In this document: positions 30,279 to 40,170 of the stretch, one piece after another
How positions within the stretch are numbered: the stretch's first letter is position 1
How the letters are laid out: the number at the start of each line of letters is the position of its first letter
Source: Luteibacter sp. SG786
Lineage (GTDB): Bacteria; Pseudomonadota; Gammaproteobacteria; Xanthomonadales; Rhodanobacteraceae
NCBI RefSeq assembly: GCF_011759605.1
Contig: NZ_JAAOYX010000003.1
Coordinates: 1 to 64,000 of the forward strand
Direction: 5' to 3'
DNA length: 64,000 nt
Notes under the pieces: model-generated
Seen by the model: the letters and a program-made list of their open reading frames with translations, nothing else
What the model was told of the DNA's origin: nothing
The model's database searches: none
Position numbers and translations under genes: made by a program

Positions 30279-31134
30279 GACACGGATCGGCATATCCGGC
30301 TGGCGCTACAGCCCCTGGCGTGGCGTCTTCTATCCCAGGGATCTCGTCCAGAAAGACGAGCTGTCCTTTGCGTCGCGCGAGTTCCCGACGATCGAGCTCA
30401 ACGGCTCGTTCTACTCGTTGCAACGGCCGGAGAGCTATCTTTCATGGTACGAGGACACGCCGCGTGGCTTTGTCTTCGCGGTGAAGGGGCCGCGCTTCAT
30501 CACGCACAACAAGCGCCTGCGCGACATCGAGAAACCGATGGCGAACTTTTTCGCTTCAGGCGTGCTGGCGCTGCGCGAGAAACTCGGCCCCATGCTTTGG
30601 CAATTCCCGCCGAACTTTCGTTTCGACCCACAGGTGTTCGAGGCGTTCCTCGCCATGCTTCCGCGCACGACGATGGCGGCGGCCGCCCTGGGGCGGAGGC
30701 ACGACACCCACTTGAAACGGAAGGCGTACCTCGACGTGGGGCGTAGCCACCGGCTTCGCCATGCGGTGGAGATCCGCCACGAAAGCTTCGTGGATCCGGC
30801 TTTCGTCACACTGCTGCGCAAGTACGGCGTGGCGTTCGTGGTGGCCGACACGGCCGGCAAGTTTCCCCGTTACTTCGACGTCACCGCGCCCTTCGTCTAC
30901 GTGCGCCTGCACGGCGACAAGAAGCTCTACGCCAGCGGTTACAGCGACGATGCATTGCACGATTGGGCGCGGCGCATCCGCGCCTGGCGCCGTGGCGCGC
31001 AGCCCGCGAAGGATCCTCGCATCTCTCGGTCCGCGCCGCCCAAGCGGACGTCGCGCGATGTCTACGTCTATTTCGACAACGACATGAAAGTGAAGGCGCC
31101 GCGCGATGCGCATGCGCTGGCGGCCTTGTTGTAG
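30271..31134 (+). CDS. DUF72 domain-containing protein
   Basis: The 287-residue protein has a DUF72 TIM-barrel-like fold: RIGISGWRYSPWRGVFYP near the N-terminus, FPTIELNGSFYSLQ, FVFAVKGPRFITH, GPMLWQFPPNF and VYVRLHGDKKLYASGY. The family is widespread with no settled function. Alignment of the first strand (TTRIGISGW) supports the ATG at 30271. It ends 6 bp before the convergent bioC stop. Confidence 0.9.
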   Translation: MATTRIGISGWRYSPWRGVFYPRDLVQKDELSFASREFPTIELNGSFYSLQRPESYLSWYEDTPRGFVFAVKGPRFITHNKRLRDIEKPMANFFASGVLALREKLGPMLWQFPPNFRFDPQVFEAFLAMLPRTTMAAAALGRRHDTHLKRKAYLDVGRSHRLRHAVEIRHESFVDPAFVTLLRKYGVAFVVADTAGKFPRYFDVTAPFVYVRLHGDKKLYASGYSDDALHDWARRIRAWRRGAQPAKDPRISRSAPPKRTSRDVYVYFDNDMKVKAPRDAHALAALL

Positions 31135-31140
31135 TTAGCG

Positions 31141-32028
31141 CTAGAACGGCGTCTTCCGCCGCGAACCGCGCAGGTTCTCGATCGGAAAACTGGCTATCTC
31201 GCCACTGCCTTCGCGGCGCGACTGGCCGGCGGGCGGGCCCCAGGCGTGGGCCGTGACAACTTCCCACGTCGATGGAATGACGCCGTCGCTGCGCATGGCC
31301 TCATATGCATCGATCATGCGGCGGTAATGCGTTTTGCCGGTGAGCCCGCGCGGGCGGTCGGCATCCGCGTTGTTCGCGCCCAGCCCCTTCAACTCGTCGA
31401 GCAATGCGCGAGGTGTCGGGTACGTGAGGGTGTAGCGCTCCGCGAACAGCACGGGATCTTTCAATCCCTGCGCCAGCATCGCGTCGCCCACGTCGTGCAT
31501 GTCGAGGAATCGGGCCACGTGCGCCTGCTGGTCCGCTTCGGCCCATGCGGCGCGCAGTTCTTTCAGTGTGTCCGGTCCGAACGTGGAGAACGTGAGCAGT
31601 CCGCCGGGCTTGAGCACGCGAGCGCATTCGGCGAACAGACGAGGAAGATCTTCGCACCACTGGAAACAGAGGTTCGAGAAGAGCAGGTCCACACTGTGAT
31701 CCGGCACGGGCAGCGTGTAGGCATCGGCAGCGACGCGCCCGAAGGGCTTCAACCAGCCGGCGTGATGTTTCGCTTGCCGCAGCATCGGCAGCGCGAGATC
31801 CATGGCGATCACCTGCGCCTTGGGGTAGCGCTTCTTCAGCGCGGCGCTGCCGCGGCCCGTGCCGGCGCCGACATCGAGTACGACCTGCGGCTCCTGTTCG
31901 TAGATGTCGAGCCGTTCGACAAGCGTCGATTGCACCTCGCGCTGGAGCGCGTCGTGCTTTTCGTAGGTGCCGGCGGCGCGACCGAAGTTGCGGCGAACCT
32001 GGCGTCGGTCGAAATGGAAGTCGCTCAT
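31141..32028 (-). CDS. bioC: Malonyl-[ACP] O-methyltransferase BioC
   Basis: The 295-residue class I SAM methyltransferase begins with the BioC-type RRQVRRNFGRAAGTYEKHDALQ and has motif I VLDVGAGTGRG (about 49-59), plus FSNLCFQWCEDLPRL and GGLLTFSTFGPDTLKELR. It methylates malonyl-ACP so that the fatty-acid machinery can build the pimeloyl chain of biotin. It is the last gene of the bio operon and overlaps bioH by 4 bp. It is longer at the C-terminus than E. coli BioC (251). Confidence 0.94.
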   Translation of the reverse strand: MSDFHFDRRQVRRNFGRAAGTYEKHDALQREVQSTLVERLDIYEQEPQVVLDVGAGTGRGSAALKKRYPKAQVIAMDLALPMLRQAKHHAGWLKPFGRVAADAYTLPVPDHSVDLLFSNLCFQWCEDLPRLFAECARVLKPGGLLTFSTFGPDTLKELRAAWAEADQQAHVARFLDMHDVGDAMLAQGLKDPVLFAERYTLTYPTPRALLDELKGLGANNADADRPRGLTGKTHYRRMIDAYEAMRSDGVIPSTWEVVTAHAWGPPAGQSRREGSGEIASFPIENLRGSRRKTPF

Positions 32029-32798
32029 GATCGTGTGTCGATGAACCGGTGCAGGACGTCCGCCACGACGGCGGCGTGTCCGATGAAGGGGGCGTGCCCG
32101 GCGTGCGCGATTTCCTCGAAGTGCCCGTCGGCGGCCTCGGCGGACCAGCGCATCGCCTCTGGATGCACGATGCGATCGCGTCGGCCGGCCACCCAGAGAC
32201 TAGGCCGATCGATGTCGGGAAGGCGCGAACGCAGATCGGCGCTCTCTAGGAGGCGAAGGCCTTCCATGAGCACGCGGGGATCGGGTTCGCCGCGCGCGAA
32301 GGCTTCCTCCTTCAGGCGTCGGGCCTCGGCGCGAGGGTCCGCGCTGCCCATGGCCTCGAGCGCGATGAAGCGTTCCACCGTGGCCTTGTAGTCCGCCTCC
32401 AGGTCCGCGGCCAGCTGGCGCACCATGGTCGCGTCGTTGCCGTACGGCCAGTCGTCGCCACGTATGAAACGCGGCGTGGCGCAGACCGGTACGACAGCGC
32501 GCACGGCGTCCGGCACGTCGAGCGCGGCCGTCATCGCGACAAGACCGCCCAGCGACCAGCCAAGCCAGACGGCCGGAGGGGTCGCATCGGCGATGGCGCG
32601 CGCACACGCCTGCGGTTCGAGCGGAATGGAGGACTGGCAGGAATAGCCGTGGCCGGGCAGATCCACGACGTACATCGTGCAGCGGTCCGCCAGTGCTTCG
32701 ACGAGGGGAGCGAGGATGCCGCCGTGCATGGCCCAGCCATGGATCATCACCAGCGGCACCGGACCGCTGCCGTGCGTTTCGATGTGCAGCCCGCTCAT
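32025..32798 (-). CDS. bioH: Pimeloyl-[ACP] methyl ester carboxylesterase BioH
   Basis: The 257-residue alpha/beta hydrolase has oxyanion motif HGWAMHGGI, nucleophile Ser in GWSLGGL (about 80), the acid in [13 protein letters not shown] and the histidine in [11 protein letters not shown]. The sequence [12 protein letters not shown] and VDLPGHGYS are typical of BioH. It hydrolyses the methyl ester to end chain building started by BioC. It sits between trhO and bioC with 4-bp overlaps at both ends. The start at 32798 is set by the overlap with the trhO stop. Confidence 0.92.
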   Translation of the reverse strand: MSGLHIETHGSGPVPLVMIHGWAMHGGILAPLVEALADRCTMYVVDLPGHGYSCQSSIPLEPQACARAIADATPPAVWLGWSLGGLVAMTAALDVPDAVRAVVPVCATPRFIRGDDWPYGNDATMVRQLAADLEADYKATVERFIALEAMGSADPRAEARRLKEEAFARGEPDPRVLMEGLRLLESADLRSRLPDIDRPSLWVAGRRDRIVHPEAMRWSAEAADGHFEEIAHAGHAPFIGHAAVVADVLHRFIDTRS

Positions 32799-33532
32799 GC
32801 CACGTCGCTCGGCGCGAGGGTGGGATCGAGCGCGCCCCGCCCGTCGAATACGAAGCAGTCGCCACGCCAATGCGCGCCGCCCACTTCCTCGAAATACTTG
32901 AGGATGCCGCCTTCGAGCTGGAACACGTTGTCGATGCCGATCTCGCGCATGTGGATCGCGGCCTTCTCGCAGCGGATGCCCCCGGTGCAGAACGAGACCA
33001 CCGTCTTGCCTTCGAAGCGCTCGCGATCGGCGGCCACGGCGGCGGGAAAGCCGGTGAAGCTGGAAAGCCCGTAGGCCACCGTGTTCTCGAACGTGCCCGC
33101 GGCCACTTCGTAGTCGTTGCGCGTGTCGAGCAGCACCACGGGCCGGCCGGCGTCGTCGTGGCCCTGGTCTAGCCAACGCCGCAGATCGGTGGGCAGCACG
33201 TGCGGCGCGCGGCCTTCGGCGGGCCGTATGGCCGGCGCCCGCATCGTGATGATTTCCTTCTTCAGGCGTACGCGCATGCGTGCGAACGGCGCCTCGTCCG
33301 AAAGGCTTTCCTTGGGCACGATGTCGGCGAAACGAGGATCCTCGCGCAGCCAGACGAGGAAGGCCTCCACCGCACCGCGCGGTGCCGCGAGGAACAGGTT
33401 GATGCCTTCCGGGGCGAGCAGCACCGTGCCTTTCAAGGCCAACGCCTCGCAGCGCTCGACGATCCGCGCCCGCAGGCTTTCGAGGTCGTCGAGCCCGACG
33501 AACTTGTAGGCGGAGATATTGAGGATCGTCAT
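32795..33532 (-). CDS. trhO: tRNA uridine(34) hydroxylase TrhO (rhodanese-like, YceA)
   Basis: The 245-residue protein has an N-terminal UPF0176 domain (about 1-95, [25 protein letters not shown]) and a rhodanese domain (about 120-225) with the catalytic cysteine in [10 protein letters not shown]. TrhO uses oxygen to hydroxylate U34 of tRNAs. The start [11 protein letters not shown] at 33532 matches the family; the upstream 25 codons are not conserved. It is unusual in lying inside the biotin operon, 28 bp after bioF and 4 bp overlapping bioH. Confidence 0.93.
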   Translation of the reverse strand: MTILNISAYKFVGLDDLESLRARIVERCEALALKGTVLLAPEGINLFLAAPRGAVEAFLVWLREDPRFADIVPKESLSDEAPFARMRVRLKKEIITMRAPAIRPAEGRAPHVLPTDLRRWLDQGHDDAGRPVVLLDTRNDYEVAAGTFENTVAYGLSSFTGFPAAVAADRERFEGKTVVSFCTGGIRCEKAAIHMREIGIDNVFQLEGGILKYFEEVGGAHWRGDCFVFDGRGALDPTLAPSDVA

Positions 33533-33560
33533 GGGCTGGCTCGGGTAGTGCGACCGTCCA

Positions 33561-34774
<1,214 letters not shown>

Positions 34775-34778
<4 letters not shown>

Positions 34779-35779
34779 GCCTCGGCCGGTTCCACGATAT
34801 CGGCGTGCACCGTGCCGGGCTCGACCTCCACGTCCATCGGCTTCAGACCGAGCCGCTCGAAGAGGCGGCGGTCGTGCTCCACGTCGGGGTTGCCGGTCGT
34901 CAGCAGCTTTTCACCGTAGAAGATGGAATTGGCGCCGGCAGCGAAACACAGCGCCTGCAAGGCATCGTCCATCGTCTCGCGTCCGGCCGACAGGCGCACC
35001 ACCGATGCGGGCATCAGAATGCGCGCCACGGCGATGCTGCGCACGAACTCAAAAGGATCGAGGGCCTCGGTGCCGGCCAGCGGCGTTCCCGCCACCTGCA
35101 CCAGACGGTTGATGGGCACCGATTCCGGATGTTCCGGCAGGTTGGCCAGCGTGGCGAGCAGCCCGGCGCGCTGGGCACGCGACTCGCCCATGCCGACGAT
35201 GCCGCCGCAGCAGGTTCTCAGGCCGGCCTCGCGCACGTGTTCCAGCGTGTCGAGACGGTCCTGGTATTCGCGCGTGTGGATGATCTCGCCGTAGAAGTCG
35301 GGCGACGTGTCCAGATTGTGGTTGTAGAAGTCCAGCCCGGCCGCCTTGAGCGTGTCGGCCTGCGGCTGGGTGAGCATACCCAGCGTGGCGCACGTCTGCA
35401 GTCCCAGCGACTTCACCGCACTGACGATTTTGGCCACCTTCGCCACGTCGCGGTCCTTCGGCGAACGCCATGCGGCACCCATGCAGAAACGGCTTGCCCC
35501 CGCATCCTTGGCGGCCTGTGCCTTGGCGAGCACGGCCTCCACGCTCATCAACTTCTCGGCCTTCACCCCGGTGGCGTAGCGGGCGGCCTGCGGACAGTAG
35601 GCACAATCCTCGGGACACCCACCGGTCTTGATCGAGAGCAGGGTCGAGACCTGCACGGCATTGGGGTCGTGGTACTGCCGGTGGATGGTCTGGGCCTGGA
35701 ACAGCAGGTCGTTGAACGGTAAGGCGAAAAGGCGCTCGACTTCCTCTCTGGACCAGTCGTGGCGAAGGGCTGCGGTCAT
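34775..35779 (-). CDS. bioB: Biotin synthase BioB
   Basis: The 334-residue radical SAM enzyme has the CxxxCxxC cluster motif in [10 protein letters not shown] (about 54), [22 protein letters not shown] and the second-cluster ligands including the conserved arginine in [15 protein letters not shown]. It inserts sulfur into dethiobiotin. It is the first gene of the operon, 48 bp from the BirA-type operator. bioA and bioD are not in the window. Confidence 0.97.
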
Positions 35780-35827
35780 GGCGGTTATCCCGTGGCGAAG
35801 CCGCGAGTGTGAAAACCCGTTGTCGTA

Positions 35828-35861
35828 CTGTCAACCTTAACGATGATCTTCAGGTTTACAG
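35828..35861 (-). promoter_or_regulatory. BirA-type biotin operator
   Basis: CTGTCAACC (35828-35836), 16 bp, GGTTTACAG (35853-35861). The half sites match the known BirA operator TTGTAAACC-N14-16-GGTTTACAA and are inverted copies of each other with one mismatch. The site lies 49 bp upstream of the bioB start, where BirA holo-repressor binding would block transcription. It also lies 57 bp from the divergent TM2-like gene and could touch that promoter. Confidence 0.85.
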
Positions 35862-35917
35862 TGCGGGGCCATCGCGTGCCGTAGGATGGAGGCGCGATAT
35901 CCCGAGGAGGTGCACGC

Positions 35918-36121
35918 ATGAGCGACGGACAAGGCAGCACCGGCAACGTGCTTGCCGCGATCTGCAGTTTCTTCATCCCCGGCCTGGGGCAGTTGGTGCA
36001 GGGGCGGGTGTTCAAGGCGTTGATCATGTTTGTGCTCGCCGCGGTGCTGTGGGTGATCTGGCTCGGCTGGATCATCCATCTCTGGTCGATCGTCGACGCG
36101 GCCATGTATCGGCGCGACTGA
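35918..36121 (+). CDS. Small TM2-like membrane protein
   Basis: The 67-residue protein has an excellent ribosome site (GAGGAGG, 6 bp upstream). Two hydrophobic segments (about 10-30 and 33-55) are joined by PGLGQLVQGR, the turn typical of TM2-type small membrane proteins. Function is unknown. It is short enough to be missed by default callers. Confidence 0.8.
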   Translation: MSDGQGSTGNVLAAICSFFIPGLGQLVQGRVFKALIMFVLAAVLWVIWLGWIIHLWSIVDAAMYRRD

Positions 36122-36231
36122 GGCCCATTCCTGGCGCATGGATGCGTCCCCGTTCAAGCATGGCTGACGACGACGGTCCAGCCACGGTCGACCGTGGCAG
36201 GATGGCTCAAGTGAAAGGGGCGGGGGCGTCT

Positions 36232-37737
36232 ATGGAATCCGGTCTTGGAACGCGTCGCTACGTGGGTTACGGAGCGCTGCTGCTCGTGCCTCCCATTGTC
36301 CAATTCGGCTTGCCCTGGGTCGTCGGGCGTCAAATGCCCGAATTGGCGTATTACCTCATGCTTTTGGCTGCGCTCATGGCGAGCGCGACGGCCCTCGGTT
36401 ATTCGCGCACGTCCGCCTTCGATCGACGCACCGTTTTCTGTCTCGCCCTGGGGCTCGGTTTATGGGTGATCGGCATGGGGAATGCGATTGCCAACTCCGA
36501 TGCCGAACAGAACCTGATATCGACCTATGTCTATTTCGTCAGCTATGGGCTGCCGCTGCTTTATGCCGCGGTTGCGACGCGCGACGAACCCACGACGACG
36601 TCACGTCGTCTGGTGGACGGCGCGCTTCTCATCCTGCTCGTGATCCTTTGCTATCTGGGCGTGCGAGACCTGCAGGACGACCGCGGATTCCTGAGGAGCC
36701 AATACGAGCCGTGGGTCGCACTCGCCTTCGACGCGGAAAACGTGCTCCTGTTCATGGCATTCCTGGTTCGCTTGCTGGCGGCCACGGACGAGCGTGAGTA
36801 CCGGTCGTTCCGTACGGTGACGATCTTTCTGGGGGCCTATGCATTGGCTTCTGCCTTGCACAATCACGTCGAGCAACTGACCGGATCGGTGATCGTTGGA
36901 GCCATTGCCGATGCGCTACCGACCTTGGTCTTCATGTTTCTGATCTGCCTTCTTCATGGCAATCGAAACCCGGGCACGTTCGAACTGGCCGATCGCATCT
37001 GGGCTCGACGTCTCGCAGCCAGCTTCGCTCCGGGCATACTGCTTGCCGCGATATTTGCGCTGAGCGTTGGGGTTCGCGGGTCGCAGGGTGTGCTCGGGCA
37101 AATCGTGCTGGCACTGGCCATGCTGACTTACGTGATTCGCGTGGTGCAGACCCAATTCTGGTTCGCGGCTACGCGCGACCGTCTCGCGGAGGCACTTGCC
37201 GCGGTAGAGCGCGTGTCTCTCCTGGATGAATTGACGGGCATTCCGAATCGCCGTGCCTTCGAGAGCGCCTTGCGGGAGCGGCTTCGCGAGTCCATGCGCG
37301 AGCATAAGCCGGTCAGTGCACTCATGATCGACGTTGACAGGTTCAAGATATTCAATGACAGTCGTGGCCATCTTGACGGGGACGCGGCGTTGAAAGCGGT
37401 GGCCCGCCTTCTCGCGGGTACCCTTCGTCGCCCCGCTGACTTCATCGCACGCTACGGCGGCGAAGAATTCGTGGTGCTTCTGCCCAATACGGCGGAGGAT
37501 GGAGCACAAGTCGTTGCGCGTCGCATGAACCGATCGGTGTACGAAGCCGCGCTGGCGTTCGATCTCGGCATCGATCAGCGCGTGACGGTGAGCATTGGCA
37601 TCGCTACCTCCAGTGAACTCGACGCGGAAGGCCTGGTGCGACGTGCCGATGACGCGCTGTATCGTGCGAAGGCTGGTGGCCGAAACGGCTACGCGGCGGC
37701 AGCAGCGGTTGAGCGTCCTGTCGCTTCGTTGCCATAG
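36232..37737 (+). CDS. Membrane-bound diguanylate cyclase (GGDEF)
   Basis: About eight to ten membrane helices fill residues 10-320 and match no sensor domain I can name. A coiled linker leads into a GGDEF domain (about 335-490) with LLDELTGIPNRRAFE, the active motif RYGGEEF and an inhibitory RxxD site (RPAD) five residues before it. It should make cyclic-di-GMP with product inhibition. The start at 36232 (AAAGGGG upstream) is chosen over ATG 36202; both are in frame. No EAL domain is fused. Confidence 0.88.
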   Translation: MESGLGTRRYVGYGALLLVPPIVQFGLPWVVGRQMPELAYYLMLLAALMASATALGYSRTSAFDRRTVFCLALGLGLWVIGMGNAIANSDAEQNLISTYVYFVSYGLPLLYAAVATRDEPTTTSRRLVDGALLILLVILCYLGVRDLQDDRGFLRSQYEPWVALAFDAENVLLFMAFLVRLLAATDEREYRSFRTVTIFLGAYALASALHNHVEQLTGSVIVGAIADALPTLVFMFLICLLHGNRNPGTFELADRIWARRLAASFAPGILLAAIFALSVGVRGSQGVLGQIVLALAMLTYVIRVVQTQFWFAATRDRLAEALAAVERVSLLDELTGIPNRRAFESALRERLRESMREHKPVSALMIDVDRFKIFNDSRGHLDGDAALKAVARLLAGTLRRPADFIARYGGEEFVVLLPNTAEDGAQVVARRMNRSVYEAALAFDLGIDQRVTVSIGIATSSELDAEGLVRRADDALYRAKAGGRNGYAAAAAVERPVASLP

Positions 37738-37782
37738 GCGTACCAGGATGGGTACGGAGGTGTTTCCGAAGGAGGGTTTCCC

Positions 37783-38610
37783 ATGAGCGATGGACGCCGC
37801 AGCATTGGCAACCTGCCTGCCGTGGGGGAGCCCCGCCGACTCGTACGTGTGTCCCCGTTCAAGGCCTGGCTGGCGGCGGCAGGGCGTTTCGTCCTGCCGC
37901 CGCGCTGCATCGTCTGTGAGGGGCCCGGCAGCGGTAGCCGTGAGTTGTGCGACGGCTGTCGTCGATCCCTGGTAACCAATGTCGTGAGTTGCAGTCGCTG
38001 TGCGCTCCCCTTGCCAGCCACTACGCCCCTGTGCGGGCAGTGCCAGACGAAGCCGCCGCCATGGCACGATGTGTGGGTTCCCTTTGTCTATGCGTGGCCG
38101 CTGGACGCTCTCGAAAGCCGCTTCAAGTTTTCCGGAAGCCTCGCCGCGGGGCGTGTGCTGGCCACCTGCTGGTTGTCTTCGGGCGTGCCGCCCGTCATGC
38201 CCGGGTTGCTCGTGCCGGTGCCGCTGCATGTGAGCCGGTTGCGCCAGCGCGGATACAACCAGGCACAGGAGCTGGCCCGGTCGCTGGCGAGGCACCTGGG
38301 ACTGCCGCTGGCACACGACGTGCTCGGCCGTGCGCGCGCCACCGGGGCGCAGACCGAACTGGACGCGGCCGCGCGTGCGACGAACGTCCGTGCGGCTTTT
38401 GCGGTGAAGCGCGTACCCGTGCAGAAGCACGTGGCCATTGTCGACGACGTGATGACGACCGGCGCGACGCTGGCGGAATGCGCGCGGGTGCTTCTTGCCG
38501 CGGGGGTCGCACGCGTCGATGTGTGGGCGCTGGCGCGAACGCCCTCGCCGGGGCAACGGGGCGTGTCGAAAGTCGCTGGGCCCCTGCCTTCGCAGGGGCG
38601 ACGTGGGTGA
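37783..38610 (+). CDS. comF: ComF-family phosphoribosyltransferase-like protein
   Basis: The 275-residue protein has two CxxC zinc pairs at the N-terminus (CIVCEG, CDGC, CSRC, CGQC within about 45-90) and a C-terminal PRTase fold with the PRPP loop VAIVDDVMTTGATLAE (about 213-228) and QRGYNQAQELAR. ComF is needed for DNA uptake in competent bacteria. GGAGG lies 8 bp upstream of the ATG. The last 14 or so codons, after about residue 260, run into a REP-like repeat and are not conserved in ComF, so the repeat may have supplied the present stop. Confidence 0.9.
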   Translation: MSDGRRSIGNLPAVGEPRRLVRVSPFKAWLAAAGRFVLPPRCIVCEGPGSGSRELCDGCRRSLVTNVVSCSRCALPLPATTPLCGQCQTKPPPWHDVWVPFVYAWPLDALESRFKFSGSLAAGRVLATCWLSSGVPPVMPGLLVPVPLHVSRLRQRGYNQAQELARSLARHLGLPLAHDVLGRARATGAQTELDAAARATNVRAAFAVKRVPVQKHVAIVDDVMTTGATLAECARVLLAAGVARVDVWALARTPSPGQRGVSKVAGPLPSQGRRG

Positions 38611-38671
38611 GGGTGCCGGTGCCGAAGCCTGACCTACCGTCGTTCCCGCGAAGGCGGGAATCCAGCGACTT
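38570..38671. repeat. Inverted REP-like element, family A, overlapping comF end
   Basis: Arms AAGTCGCTGG (38570-38579) and CCAGCGACTT (38662-38671) are exact complements. Inside are hairpins CCCCTGC-CTTC-GCAGGGG and TTCCCGC-GAAG-GCGGGAA. The layout matches 17209-17294. It lies between convergent comF and the PHP hydrolase gene. Confidence 0.8.
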
Positions 38672-38676
38672 GCGCC

Positions 38677-40170
38677 TCAGTGATTCACGTAGACAGGATT
38701 ACCCAGGATCAGAAGCTTGCCCTGCGGCGAGCGCACGTCTACGCGCAGCCAATGACGTTTGCCGTCGCCGGTCCAGTCGAACGAAACCTCGCCATTGGCC
38801 GGAATCGGCTTCTCCGCGGAAGCCAGTGGCTTGCCATCCACGGTGACGACGACATGCCGTCCCTCCACCGCGGCCGTGCGCGCGACGACATGCATCGTGG
38901 CGCCATTCGCCACCTGGAGTGCATCGCCCATGCCCGCTCTGGCTGCGCCCGTGCTCGCGAGGACATCGAGCGAGCGGTCGTGTGTTCCCTCCACGTCCAC
39001 GAAGACATGTCCCGCGCGGATGCCGTCGAGGATGCCCTCCATGGAAAGCTCCCGCGCATGCACCACCGTGGTGGGCGTGCCGATGGTCCCGGCGAGGGCG
39101 TCGCGCGGATCGTCCGTGCCGATGTGGCTGTCGCTGCCGCCGATGGCCGTGACGCGCAGGCCGGCGTTCAACTGCTTTTCCCAGAAGGGAATGCCGGTTT
39201 CGGGACGCTCGGTGTCCGTGCCATTGACCGCCTCGATCGCCTGGAACCCGCGCATGTCCACAGGGCTCTTCGGCGTGAACCCGCAACCCATGCAGGTTTC
39301 GTCATTGGGACGGTTGGGATGATTGATCGAAATGACGCCGTGCGCGCGGGCGACATCGGCAAGCAACGCGTTCCAGTCCGGTACCGCCTTGCTTCCCACG
39401 CGGAAATCCACGGTGCGGGACACGCCGAACAGGTTGGCATGGCCTTCGAACGTGGTGATCTCGCGGGCGGTAATCAACAGCATCGTGTCAAAGTACGGTT
39501 GCAACTCGCGCAACTCCGACACCTGCGACATGGTGTTGTGGTCGGACGGGGCGATGAAGTCCAGCCCGCGCTTCGCCGCCGAGGCCACGGTGAAGAACAG
39601 CGGGCACGGCACCTTCGCGGTCCTGGACAGATTGAGGCAACCGCCGTCGCTATGCGCCGAATGCATGTGCAGGTCGCCGCGATACCAGCGATCTTCCGTC
39701 GCCAACGGTGCGGTCAGCCCATGCTCCGGCCCGAAGCCCTCATCCTCGTGCGAGAACCACACCTTGGCCGTATAAGTGGCGTGCGAGGCGGCGCGAATGT
39801 TCGGTATGCCGAAGAGAAGACGCCACCGGCCCGGCTGGATGGCCCCCGGCAGGAAAGAAGCCGTGGCATCCGTGGCCGACACGGTGAAGCGGTGCTTGCT
39901 GCCGCCACTCCAGCCGCGGAAGCCGTCCTGGGCCTCGAACGGCCCGGGGCCGAGCAGGCCGAGGTCCATCACCGTCTTGTCTTCGCGTCCGGTGTAATCG
40001 ACATCCACCGTGATCCGCGACGTACCCGCTGGCACGTCGAACGGAACCTCCCGGTATGTGTGCTGGTCGGCACCGCTGAGTTCGCCACGAAGGACCAGGT
40101 CCGGCGCACGCTCCGCCGCAGCGGCCACGGCGGTCAGACACGCGAGTGCGAAACCGAGTAGGGCGCGCAT
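38677..40170 (-). CDS. Secreted PHP-domain (CehA/McbA-type) metallohydrolase
   Basis: The 497-residue precursor has a signal peptide (about 1-19). A beta-sandwich N-terminal region (about 25-155) follows. A PHP domain starts with RGDLHMHSAHSDGG (about 167-180) and continues with FIAPSDHN, ITAREITTFEGHANLFG, GVISINHPN and GGSDSH, the metal-binding set of CehA/McbA-type hydrolases. Substrates of known relatives are esters and phosphoesters; here it is unknown. Its start overlaps the stop of the TonB receptor gene by one base (TGATG), so the pair forms an operon and the enzyme probably acts in the periplasm on what the receptor imports. Confidence 0.86.
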   Translation of the reverse strand: MRALLGFALACLTAVAAAAERAPDLVLRGELSGADQHTYREVPFDVPAGTSRITVDVDYTGREDKTVMDLGLLGPGPFEAQDGFRGWSGGSKHRFTVSATDATASFLPGAIQPGRWRLLFGIPNIRAASHATYTAKVWFSHEDEGFGPEHGLTAPLATEDRWYRGDLHMHSAHSDGGCLNLSRTAKVPCPLFFTVASAAKRGLDFIAPSDHNTMSQVSELRELQPYFDTMLLITAREITTFEGHANLFGVSRTVDFRVGSKAVPDWNALLADVARAHGVISINHPNRPNDETCMGCGFTPKSPVDMRGFQAIEAVNGTDTERPETGIPFWEKQLNAGLRVTAIGGSDSHIGTDDPRDALAGTIGTPTTVVHARELSMEGILDGIRAGHVFVDVEGTHDRSLDVLASTGAARAGMGDALQVANGATMHVVARTAAVEGRHVVVTVDGKPLASAEKPIPANGEVSFDWTGDGKRHWLRVDVRSPQGKLLILGNPVYVNH

